Part shown: in pieces, positions 1 to 7,980 of the stretch | Layout: each line of letters begins with the position of its first letter | Position numbering within the stretch: position 1 is the stretch's first letter | From: Agrocybe praecox | Lineage: Eukaryota; Basidiomycota; Agaricomycetes; Agaricales; Agrocybaceae | Direction: 5' to 3' | NCBI GenBank assembly: GCA_964017145.1 | Contig: CAXHKQ010000236.1 | Coordinates: 1 to 12,942, forward strand | Length of the DNA stretch: 12,942 bases | Notes under the pieces: generated by a model | Told to the model about the DNA's origin: nothing | Seen by the model: the letters and a program-made list of their open reading frames with translations, nothing else | Databases searched by the model: none | Program-made: the position numbers and the translations under genes

Positions 1-785
1 AAAAGAAAGTTTTATGATCAAATTCCCAAATGTGTTCAGATATTTGTTTTCAGTATTTGTCGGTTATACTGCAAGTATGCATTTTTGCCCTATTGCTTTC
101 AATAAACAACCAATTTCCGAATATATATAACGCATTAAAATGTTATCAGTTATAGCCATAAATATGTGATAGTAATATAGTACCTTTATCCTAACAGCAG
201 ATCAGAACGAAATGCCAGAGCCACCGTATCTGCAACAACTGTCATTCGTATCCAACAGATCGAGATTTATATTGATCTGAACACGAATCTATCTATATAT
301 TTTCAAACGATCGATTTGTGCAAAGAAATCTAATATCCTATATCTCATGAGCATCTGATCTATTGCTGTCACCGCCAATGACTCTAGCCGTTATGAATTA
401 ATTCAATTTCGAAGCGGATGCTTCGGATTGCATACCACAAAGTGGCTTTGCGCCCCAAGTCAGCCAATCGCGCTCGCACTGACGCGTGCACGCACACACA
501 ATTAATCGGATTGCACAACGGAAATGTGTGACTGCCGCCGCCGCCGCCACAAACGCGTAATGGCATCGCGCGCGCACGCTTACAAATATAATGCGCGCAT
601 TTCATGATCGGTTGCACTCGCGTGCAAAACCGTCGCGTCGCCGAGCCGTCGAGTGTGCAAAACAGCGACCATATACAGAGCCCGGCGTGGCGGACCGGAG
701 TCGCGGTTGGTGCGTTCGGTTTTGGCGCGCACGCGCGGTTTCTGCTTTTGTGTGTGTCGAGTGTCGAGTGAGCCTGTAGTGTGTG
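1..785 (-). other. Probable first intron of the left gene (partial)
   Basis: No coding signal was found here beyond the chance extension of the left gene's frame to 580. The outer 400 bases are AT-rich with TATA runs and no conserved motif that I recognise. Positions 530-580 hold a short GCC trinucleotide run (about 533-549) and alternating CG/CA sequence. The stretch lies downstream of the candidate donor, so an intronic role is inferred from position only. Confidence 0.4.
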
Positions 786-791
786 AGTTAC
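786..791 (-). other. Candidate splice donor ending the left gene's exon
   Basis: On the minus strand the exon ends AAAATG and the intron would begin GTAACT. The -1 G and GTAA agree with the donor consensus; the +5 position is C rather than G, so the site is moderate. It interrupts a Gly codon after its first base (phase 1). A second possible donor, TTT followed by GTAAGC, overlaps the stop codon of the same frame near 578-583 and has a better +5 but no -1 G. I prefer the first because the sequence between the two sites on the minus strand is AC-rich and low-complexity, like intron. Confidence 0.5.
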
Positions 792-1224
792 CATTTTTGT
801 TAGTCCGCTGTCGTTGACCGCGCGACCGTAAATGGTGTTTCTTATTGTTGGCGGCTCGCGGATGCTGTTGCGGTTGCTGTTGCTGTTGCTGTTGCGGTTG
901 ATCGCCGGCCAAAGCGGCAAACGTTGCCGACGACGTGAGCGATGATGTCGATGATAAACTGCTGCTATATCCCGTAAATCCTGTCGCTTCGAACGTCGAA
1001 GTGTATTCCCTGCTGCTGCTGCCCGCCGATGTTGCGTCAACACTTTCGAACAGATCGCGCAGGCGCGCATCGTCCGAATCGCGCACATCCACATCCAAGT
1101 CATCGATCGCACTCGCGTGTGTTGATTTGGTCACTGTCACTAGTACTAGAAGAAGCACTGCTGCCAGCAGCAGAAGCCGAAGCCTTCGCCAGCAAGTGGA
1201 CGTCGGTGCACTTAACGCACCCAT
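792..1224 (-). CDS. First coding exon of an unidentified secreted or membrane protein (partial)
   Basis: Reading leftward from the ATG at 1224-1222, the frame gives 144 codons plus one base before a candidate splice donor (GTAACT, GT at 791-790). The ATG context is GAAAATGG, a good insect initiation context. Residues 11-16 (CWRRLR) are basic, residues 17-31 are almost all Leu/Val/Ala, and HASA at 36-39 fits a signal-peptidase site, so I infer entry into the secretory pathway. The mature part starts acidic (residues 40-60, DDLDVDVRDSDD and LRDLFE), turns Ser/Thr/Gly-rich (62-100), then has a Gln run broken by Pro (109-120), then a basic Arg/Lys/Asn tail (121-144). The only Cys is C11, inside the leader, so any folded domain must lie in later exons beyond the left edge. 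No family was recognised: a neuropeptide/hormone prohormone or a receptor ectodomain would both fit. The frame stays open to a stop at 580, so a longer exon is possible, but the extra part looks intronic. Confidence 0.7.
860..900 (-). repeat. CAG/CAA trinucleotide run coding poly-glutamine
   Basis: The minus strand carries consecutive CAA and CAG codons giving seven Gln, a Pro, and two more Gln (residues 111-120 of the left gene's product), with another Pro at residue 110. Codons are mixed rather than a pure CAG run, which usually slows length change. Such tracts are common in insect proteins and by themselves say nothing about function. Confidence 0.7.
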
Positions 1225-2200
1225 TTTCGCGCTGTGTCACTATTCGCTCACTGTGTGTGTGTGTGTTTGTGTGTGTTTCTGTGTGTGTCTGTTCGATACG
1301 CACAATCACAGACACACAGACGCTGCGGTTTCGCCGCACATGCACTCGCATTCACACTCGTCACTACGTTCGTGTTTGTGTTATTCGGTGTTTGTGTTGC
1401 AAATCAGCTACTAGTCTGTTTGCCAAGCCAACACCTCAATCTCAGCACACGCACTTCCTTAATTACATTCTTCATCTGGCCACCAGACGAGTGGACAATC
1501 GCGCGGCCCAAACACACATCAACACTGAATGATGCATAGATGCTGGTCGTTGAGAAATGCTCGCGCACTCGCCGTCTGAGAATTGGTGCCAATTCGCTGA
1601 ACTTTTTCCGCTCGTGCCACACACATGCACGCACACACGTGCGGTCACAAAAAACACACACTCGCAAGAAACCCTTCGGTTCGGCGATAAACGAACGAAC
1701 GACCAACACTTCTTCTCCCCTTCGCCTCTCCGACGAGTTCGAGCGGCGTGAAATTCACCAATTATATGCACACGTGCGATACGAACAAATTCCGCGCAAA
1801 ACGATGGATATTAAATCCTGTTATCCGCAATTCAGCTGCGGCGGCGGCGTCGGCGAACAACGCGTGTGCGCATTAAAAAACACCCGACACAAATCGCGCA
1901 AGCTCTTCGAGAGCCGAGACTTTCCGACGTGACGGAAAAACACAATAATTAAACCGAACGTATATCAACTAAATGGCACAACGACGAAGACGACGATGAC
2001 GCGAACGATCGCTGAACGACGGTACCGGCACGGAGCGACGTGATTCGGTGTGGTACGTGTTGAAAGAAGGCCGCCGCAAGACTGAGCGCACGCGTCGTTG
2101 TTGAGTCGACCGAACGAACGACAACGACTGCAAGAAAGACGCCGGTCGAAAGCCGAACGATGCGAGATGCAGAGATGCGAGAGAGAGAGCATGCGATCGC
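1225..2200 (-). promoter_or_regulatory. Probable 5' leader and promoter side of the left gene
   Basis: This is the DNA immediately upstream of the left gene's ATG. It is CpG-rich, with repeated ACGAACGA/CGACGACG-type short repeats around 1690-1710, 1980-2000 and 2110-2125, and a GT/AC microsatellite next to the exon. I see several initiator-like TCAGTC/TCATT words on the minus strand (for example GCTCAGTC near 2080-2088) but no convincing TATA box at the right spacing, so the transcription start is not placed. All open frames in it, on either strand, have skewed low-complexity translations (His, Thr, Arg, Cys runs from CA/GT/CG repeats) and are not believed. Confidence 0.4.
1252..1320 (-). 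repeat. GT/AC microsatellite with an imperfect hairpin in the leader
   Basis: On the plus strand 1252-1290 is an interrupted GT run (TGTGTG with TTT and TCT breaks), followed by CAGACACACAG around 1308-1320. Read on the minus strand, TCTGTGTGTCTGT pairs with ACAGACACACACAGA across a loop of about 15 bases, with a two-base bulge. It lies roughly 28-96 bases upstream of the left gene's ATG, so if transcribed it would sit in the 5' untranslated region. Confidence 0.6.
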
Positions 2201-2601
2201 GATCAAAAGGTAGGTAGAAAAACGTGAGAGAGTGAATCCTCAGACGCCGACGCCGACGCTGATGCTCTTTCAAATCTGTAAACATACACAGACGACGAAA
2301 CGTGCAGATTTGCATTTGTCTCTTCGAGAGACGCAGAGCGATCAGTAGCAAAACAAACGGATAAACGATAAGAATGCACAAATATACAATAAACCATACT
2401 GCATTTGTGATCGTCTGATATCACTAGTGTCCGAATGTTTGGGGTCCAAATCACTTCTTTGATTGATGATAATATTTCAAATATTAAAAAAAAAAGTCTG
2501 ATATGAACGAATACTGTGGTTCTAGAAAACATGGATCATGACATACAAATACGGAACTTGTAAATATCGACTCGCTTGACTAACCGAGTCGACAGTAGTA
2601 C
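2201..2601. other. Gene-free stretch between left promoter region and mariner-like element
   Basis: The stretch starts with short GACGCC-type triplet repeats (about 2242-2262) and becomes AT-rich, with an A run at 2489-2496. Open frames on the minus strand here (for example 2203-2532) show no domain, signal or compositional coding signature. Nothing further was recognised. Confidence 0.4.
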
Positions 2602-2603
2602 TA

Positions 2604-2644
2604 CATGGGCTGATAAGTATCGGGAGAAATAGGGAAGGAACAAC
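2604..2644 (+). repeat. Left terminal inverted repeat of the mariner-like element
   Basis: A 41-base repeat matching the reverse complement of 3430-3470 with a single difference (A at 2638 or its neighbour versus the right copy). The near identity of the two ends, while the interior is degraded, points to fairly recent mobilisation or strong constraint on ends used by a transposase supplied elsewhere. Confidence 0.85.
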
Positions 2645-2688
2645 ATTTTAAATGATTTTTTTTAGCTCGATAGCCTTAAATCAGATAT

Positions 2689-2725
2689 GGTGATATAAAT
2701 ATTGTAAGACCATATTTATATCACC
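2689..2725. repeat. Perfect 14-bp hairpin inside the mariner-like element
   Basis: GGTGATATAAATAT at 2689-2702 is the exact reverse complement of 2712-2725, with a 9-base loop (TGTAAGACC). It lies about 45 bases inside the left terminal repeat. No matching hairpin is present near the right end. It may be a scar of another insertion or a transposase-related structure; nothing in the sequence decides between these. Confidence 0.8.
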
Positions 2726-3429
2726 TTCAAAAAGTATTCGTCGCTAAACCTTGCAAAATTCTCTTATTTATACTGCCTCATTCTTTTCATGGAGCTACCA
2801 TTTTCACTTGGGAAATAAAAAATAGTCACTGAGGGTCAAATACGCATAAAAACATAGATGGGACCACAATTCATAGCCCAATTCATTGATTATGGTTTTT
2901 TTGTCGATTTGGTCGACTGTGAGTTTTTGCGTTTTAGCGGCATTCTCTCCACAAAGCGCTCTCGCATGACCAAAAACGTAAGCTCGATATGCATATAATT
3001 AATTTATTCATCCTCAGGGTATCAGTATAATCTCCAGGTTCTATCCTTTCCGAATTCCGAACTTATTTGGTGGACTTTTCGATGTTTTCGTCAGGAACTG
3101 CCAAATTTAAACGTCCACTGCACGCATCGTCTCCGGTGCCCAAATGGAAGGTACACAATAGTTTACAAATATGTCAATTTCAATTTCGGCTAGGGCAGAC
3201 CACAGATAACAATTTCTCAAGTAATGTTTTGGCTCCAGCGGCCCTTCTACCTATCATAAATCAGTGCTTTAATATACTTTAAATACCTTCTTCTCCATAT
3301 GTTAGAATATGGTAAACCGCTTGTTGCAATGGAGACAATATCTTCCAAACTAATGACAGTACGAGTATAAGATTTTGTTTGGCTGGCTTAAAGATGACTA
3401 TGATGAACAATACATTTTTCATCAGAAAA

Positions 3430-3470
3430 GTTGTCCCTTCCCTATTTCTCCCGATACTTATCAGCCCATG
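3430..3470 (-). repeat. Right terminal inverted repeat of the mariner-like element
   Basis: Reverse complement of the left end with one mismatch. It is followed by TA at 3471-3472, and again at 3474-3475 if the slightly longer end is used. Confidence 0.85.
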
Positions 3471-3472
3471 TA

Positions 3473-4070
3473 GTAGGTGTGATGTGTGCTGAGCTGGAAT
3501 GCGCTCCATCGAACCAATACTATACCGGTAAATCCGTAAATATTGACATGCTGCACATGCGCCGCACTTGTTGTGTAAATACTCGGCTGCGATTTCCGCA
3601 GCATGCTGGTTCTAAGTTGCAACCGTTTAACACTAAACACAACACCGAAAACTCACTCAGACACACAGCATAATGCGCTTCAGTGCTATTGACTTGACTT
3701 GACTTGGACTTGACGCGAGCGTCACATGCAGCTTATACAGTATTACAATTTACAATATATTAACCAGCTGTGCGTGCGCTGCGCGCTACAAGTTCAAGTG
3801 TACTGTCTTTCTGTCGCTCTGTGTTGTTGACATGTTGTTTGTTTAAAACACTGCATACTTGCATACAAATACAGTTCACTCTTGAGCCCATCATTTGAAT
3901 AAACAAACAAGCCAGCGACCTGCGCCAGCGACCGCAATCACTGCTGAAAATGCGCATCCTTCTCGGAACCACACTCTTGCGTGTTCTGTGGTGCGGTCGC
4001 GTCGCGTCGGGATGACTCTGAAGAATCAAGCATGGAAGGCTTGGCTGCGTTCTGTCGTCGGCAGAAAGAA
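3473..4070. other. Gene-free stretch between the two transposon regions
   Basis: Mixed-composition DNA without a believable frame. It contains a TTGAC tandem repeat at 3689-3714. Weak open frames on both strands (for example 3431-3673 plus, 3760-4029 minus) overlap each other and have no domain. I see no RNA gene or clear regulatory element. Confidence 0.4.
3689..3714 (+). repeat. TTGAC tandem repeat
   Basis: Five units of TTGAC in a row, with one extra G before the last two bases of the fourth/fifth unit (TTGACTTGACTTGACTTGGACTTGAC broken by one inserted base). A simple short tandem repeat; no function is implied. Confidence 0.7.
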
Positions 4071-4148
4071 ACCAGTTCTACAACCTTAGAACAGGGATTT
4101 CTCAATTGAAATTAAAGTGCGAGTGAAAGAAAAAAAAGAAAAGTATCA

Positions 4149-4156
4149 GAGATAAC
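4149..4156 (+). repeat. Target-site duplication, left copy (hAT MITE)
   Basis: GAGATAAC, matching GAGGTAAC at 4642-4649 in seven of eight bases. The single difference fits later point mutation. Confidence 0.75.
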
Positions 4157-4641
4157 CAAGGCCCGGAACTTGAGGGCCTAAAAAAGAACGTATTAGGGCC
4201 CTAAAATAGTGGCTAAAAACATGAAAAAAGAGTCTAAAACCAATGAATTTGGTTCTTCATGCAATTATATCGACATAAAAACACATTATTTGCTTGGATA
4301 TATGTTTCGCGTTACATGTTTTGTATATTTTCAGAGAAATTAGCAACAACATTTTTTTTTCAAACAACTTATTTGTGATTTTTTTTTTACATAAAAACGA
4401 TGAAAACTTGCAGATTTTTTGAAGGGCCTAAAAATGCAAATATAGGAAAAAGGCGAAAAAGGGTATAAAATAAGGGAGTATAGATGAAAAGGGCCTAACT
4501 TCCAAAAAAGGGGGGAAAAGAGGATACAAAGTATAGTTTATTTTAATCGAACGGAAACGAGAAAGGAAACGAGATCGTGGGAACAAATGTTTTGTAGGAT
4601 GAACAGGAAAAAAGGGATTTTCCCTCAACTTCCGGGCCTTG
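4157..4641. mobile_element. hAT-type miniature element (MITE), 485 bp
   Basis: The element begins CAAGGCCCGGAACTTGAGGG at 4157 and ends with the reverse complement CCCTCAACTTCCGGGCCTTG at 4641, one mismatch in 20. It is flanked by an 8-bp duplication with one difference: GAGATAAC at 4149-4156 and GAGGTAAC at 4642-4649. Eight-base target duplications and CA-starting short inverted ends are features of the hAT superfamily. The interior is A-rich and codes for nothing recognisable. It carries at least four GGGCC(C)TAA words near its ends, as expected of subterminal transposase-binding motifs. It must have been moved by a transposase from another locus. Confidence 0.82.
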
Positions 4642-4649
4642 GAGGTAAC
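4642..4649 (+). repeat. Target-site duplication, right copy (hAT MITE)
   Basis: GAGGTAAC directly after the right inverted terminus; partner of the left copy. Confidence 0.75.
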
Positions 4650-5210
4650 AAATCAAAATCGTTAGCTGTATTTATCGCTCTCGGAATCCCCTCTTCGGCA
4701 GCGGTGAAGACCATTATTTTAACCCATCGAATATTTTAAGCTGTAGGCATGAAAGTGCGTGTAGCATCGATAAGAATAACATATTGACCATTTTGGATGG
4801 ATGCGCACGAACAATTGGCATGAAATTTAGATGACGAATCAAATCGGACAATTTTCTTCAAATATATTGCTCAAATTGATATGTATTTCTATTTCGGTAA
4901 CATCTGTATCAACTAATTCGCCGAATTTGAGTTCTCGGAGCACATTACTTTGTTTCTAATCCAACCATAGACATACCTACCTTTGTCGGCCCTCCACTCT
5001 TGTAATCGCGATGAAGTTTCTCAAAATATATATCATTGTTAAATCGCTTTTCGTTTTTAACTTACCGTAATCATTTTTCGACATGTTTAACACAGCTCTG
5101 TAATTGCTTGGGAACATCGAAAAATGTGTTTCACATTGAAGCTGAATGTCAGACCTTTCCAATGACATGACATGTTTACAACCAAACAAACCTGTTTATG
5201 AAGTGCATCC

Positions 5211-5232
5211 CAGTTCTACGGTTGTAGAACTG
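5211..5232. repeat. Palindrome with 9-bp stem and 4-base loop
   Basis: CAGTTCTAC and GTAGAACTG pair perfectly around GGTT. It forms the right end of the candidate outer element. Rho-independent termination is not relevant in a nuclear genome, and no T run follows. Confidence 0.75.
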
Positions 5233-5847
5233 GTAATGTAGCATGTTTGCGTGTTTGAATGTGCAACACGCGACCGGAGAAAACTCATCATATAACCGAA
5301 ATAGTGTGTATGTGCATTGCATGCATGCTGAGGTGCATGTTGCGTGTTGCCCGTGGCTGCGATTTATTTACGTTTGAGCGCAGCAGCCGCAGTTGCGAGG
5401 TTTCTCCATACGCGCTTACGCACACGTATGAAAGCATTAAGCGGTTGTCTCAACTCCGAACGGCAGCCACACAGACTTTGGCAACGCTCCGCTGAATGGC
5501 AGCAGACAGCGATGATGATGGCTTGCGTTTGGCGTATCAGAACCGCACCCCTGTTCACCGTGCGTTGAGCAATGTAATTAAAAACATATACGCATGCATG
5601 ATGTGTGCACAGGCACCGGCCAACATGTTGACAAACCACAACTCACACGATCGTTATCAGGGACTGACTGAATGAATATTTAATCAAATAATCCGCGCAT
5701 AAATGGGCGCACACGAGCGGGTCTCTCTGTCAACGTGTCAATTCGGCCAAATTTGCATTAAAATCCGACGACATGGAGTGGTATAAAACATACACCGCGG
5801 ACACATGTTACAGCTCGTTAGCCGCGTTGACGCGATCAATTCAATGC

Positions 5848-5862
5848 TGCGCGATCTGCGCA
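5848..5862. repeat. Palindrome TGCGC-GATCT-GCGCA
   Basis: Five-base arms around GATCT. The 12-mer GCGATCTGCGCA inside it recurs about 300 bases downstream at 6158-6169, where it forms part of another palindrome. Confidence 0.65.
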
Positions 5863-6159
5863 GAATGCACCGTGTGTACAGGGTGAGGCGTTTTTAGCCG
5901 GCTGAATGAAGTAACGTTTCTTGATGCGAAACATGTTGTTTAATATTCTAATATAATGTATATAATGCTCGTTGGGCCAATGTCTTCACCTGCTAGTGGC
6001 TCTCTCATTGGCTCTATTCGTGACGATTCAAACCAGCGAGCGTCGCCTATTATCATGCTATTTGTGAAGCCAATTAGGCCTTTTTAAACGTTATAAAACG
6101 ACTGAAAATAATAATTGAATCTCAATCGGATTCACGAGCCGCACCCTGTGCACACAAGC

Positions 6160-6175
6160 GATCTGCGCACAGATC
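6160..6175. repeat. Palindrome GATCTG-CGCA-CAGATC
   Basis: Six-base perfect arms around CGCA, overlapping the second copy of the 12-mer GCGATCTGCGCA. A dimeric factor could bind such a site, but no known motif was assigned. Confidence 0.6.
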
Positions 6176-7340
6176 ACGTTGCTACTCATATTTATAGTGA
6201 TTGCATCAAATCCAAGCGACATGAGCCCGCGATCGCAATAAAATGCCCCGTCATAATACATAATACACACCAGTTCATATGCACTCATAATAATGTGGCA
6301 CACGGAGCATAACAACGATGACAAATCCCCAAGACACGCGCCACAACTGAGCCGGATCCCGCGACTATCGCAGCACCTCAAATGCGAGAAACTACGGTCC
6401 GGAAACGCGGACTGCCATTCAAACGCGGTTTTGTTTGTTTTGTTTGCACACACACAGAGAGACAAATCGGATTTTCTCATCATGCTCGTCGTCTTTGGAT
6501 ATCGCGCAGCGAAGATCAAAAGGTTCGAGTCTGAACTGAAGAGTTAGGAGGGGGCCAAACGGTTTGCGTTAAATTGTCGAAATTAATTACGTTTATGGCG
6601 ATGGCAGTGCACTTCATTCAGATGGAAAGATGGGCTCAGCGGGAATTCTTGTGTATGTGCACGACCTCACTCAATGCTCATTGCGTGTGTCGACACGAGC
6701 GCAGACAAACCGTTTATCGCTCGGGTTTATGGCAGCCGAATCCGCGCGCTGCCAACAGCCAACATAAAGCCCGATCGTTTGTACGGTAAGCACGACGACG
6801 ATGCTCAATGCTCGAGTGATAATCGTAATATTGAAATATAATGCGTTTCATGCGACGTCATTATGATGCGCCGTGTGCATTTCGCGCACAATGGGCCCAG
6901 CCGAAAATATGGGTTGGCCCGACGCGCCCGTGCGTCGACGCACACAATCACAACAAATGCACGTCTCGAAACGTGCTGGCCAAGTGGCCACCTGCTGCTG
7001 AAATCCGATCCGCGCGAGTGCGATGTATTATACGATCATGATCGCACGTTTAATTACAGCCGGCTGCTGCGGCGGTGGCAGCCGAGGCGGATGGGCCCAC
7101 CAACGCAACCAGAGAGCGGAGCGCGCGCACCGCCGAAAAAGCAGTTCCGCGGTGCGGTGGAGGAAAAATTCCGCGAGCGTGCGCGAGCGCGCTGATCTTA
7201 TGCAATGCGTGCGCCGCATATTAAGGAACCGGTATTCGATTTTTTGCGCGCGATACCGCAAGGTTTATTTCTGTGGCACGGATGAATATGCATATGCGGT
7301 GCACGCGGTGCAGGCGATGCACGTGAATCTCATTAAATAA

Positions 7341-7980
7341 TGCGCGTGCGCGAGCGAAATGTTTGGACTGATATGGCGTGAGACTTTAACGACTACATTT
7401 TTGGATTATTATTATTTTACCGACAAATGATAACCATTTCAGAAAACAATTGATGCAATTCGCGAGAGACATATTTCCGATTTATTATGTATTTACACTT
7501 GTTATTATGAATCACAATGAATGGTCTTAATTATATTCTAAAGTAAGCAGTGCATCATCAGTATTCAGCACAAAATGTGAATTTTCTGTACTCGATTGCA
7601 CCATTATATCATGAGTTATGTTGAGTTGAAATGTTGTTCTAGCAATAGAAGGTATTGATCAGCACTACATAGGGTTTATCAATTGGAACTCGTGCAAATA
7701 ACCAAAGAATATTGTATATCATTATACGATGATGGCTAATTTTATAACTGCACAAACATTGAGGAAACACGAAACGAAATCTCTTTCAATAATCGAAATG
7801 TTTGAATATTGCACTAGATTAAAACCGACGCTAACGAATAGACATACACATCATATGACCCAATTCAATTCAGAGAATAACTGGTTGAAAATCAAATGGC
7901 TGATATGTGAAAATACAAGTTCTCTTTTCTATAGCCAGCTAAATCTGACATCCGACTTATCAGCCCGCATATTCAGGGCG
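7341..7980. other. AT-rich gene-free spacer
   Basis: Composition switches from CpG-rich to AT-rich here. An open frame starting at 7729 runs on to 8316 across a sharp composition boundary near 7980. Its first half is Asn/Thr/Ile-rich and its second half Arg/Ala-rich, following the DNA composition rather than a protein, so I do not call it a gene. Nothing else was recognised. Confidence 0.4.

Larger units (their letters stand above)
2604..3470. mobile_element. Mariner-like (Tc1/mariner) non-autonomous element
   Basis: The ends are long terminal inverted repeats: 2604-2644 begins CATGGGCTGATAAGTATCGG and its reverse complement ends the element at 3430-3470, with one mismatch over 41 bases. TA lies just outside both ends (2602-2603 and 3471-3472), the target duplication of Tc1/mariner elements. 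The inverted match can be read three bases further out, in which case the element starts CTACATGG and TA at 2599-2600 and 3474-3475 is the duplication. The GGCTGATAAGT core resembles mariner-type termini as I remember them, which was not checked. The element is about 867 bp, shorter than the usual 1.3 kb of a full mariner. I found no intact transposase frame: the longest open frame inside (3067-3282) has no recognisable DDD/E catalytic or helix-turn-helix motif. It is probably an internally deleted copy. Confidence 0.8.
4071..5234. mobile_element. Candidate palindrome-ended element hosting a hAT MITE
   Basis: 4071-4098 and 5207-5234 are inverted repeats matching at 26 of 28 bases (ACCAGTTCTACAACC at the left, its reverse complement at the far right). 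Each end is itself nearly palindromic: CAGTTCTAC-GGTT-GTAGAACTG at 5211-5232, and a slightly decayed version at 4073-4093. Removing the nested hAT copy leaves about 670 bp. I found no flanking target duplication and no transposase frame, so the class is unknown; a foldback-like or decayed hAT element are possibilities. Confidence 0.5.
5235..7340. promoter_or_regulatory. CpG-rich, transposon-poor stretch, candidate regulatory DNA
   Basis: No recognisable transposon end or tandem array is seen. The sequence is rich in CGCG, GCGCAC and similar words, with AT-rich islands around 5930-6120. It carries CATAAA or TTTATG words at 5698, 6592, 6726 and 6763, and two palindromic GCGATCTGCGCA sites at 5851 and 6158. 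Several open frames of 65-140 codons exist on both strands, overlapping each other (for example 6091-6519 minus, 6863-7195 plus). Their translations are rich in Arg, Ala, Cys and His, as chance frames in CpG-rich DNA usually are, and none starts with a convincing signal or domain. A cis-regulatory role is inferred from position and composition only. Confidence 0.35.

Noticed and set aside
384..1112. A 242-codon minus-strand frame overlapping the left exon
   Set aside because: It is in a different frame from the signal-peptide exon. Its translation (MWMWMC, Arg/Asn/Ser repeats) is the shifted reading of the Gln and Ser runs.
935..1414. Plus-strand frames through the left exon and GT microsatellite
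   Set aside because: Their Ser/Arg and Val/Cys repeats come from the antisense of the minus-strand exon and from the GT run.
3067..3282. Possible transposase fragment inside the mariner-like element
   Set aside because: I searched both strands by eye for mariner motifs (helix-turn-helix, WVPH-like, HDNAPxH-like, D34D spacing) and found nothing clear enough to claim.
6521..6532. GGTTCGAGTCTG, a tRNA B-box-like word
   Set aside because: No matching T stem, acceptor stem or A box surrounds it.
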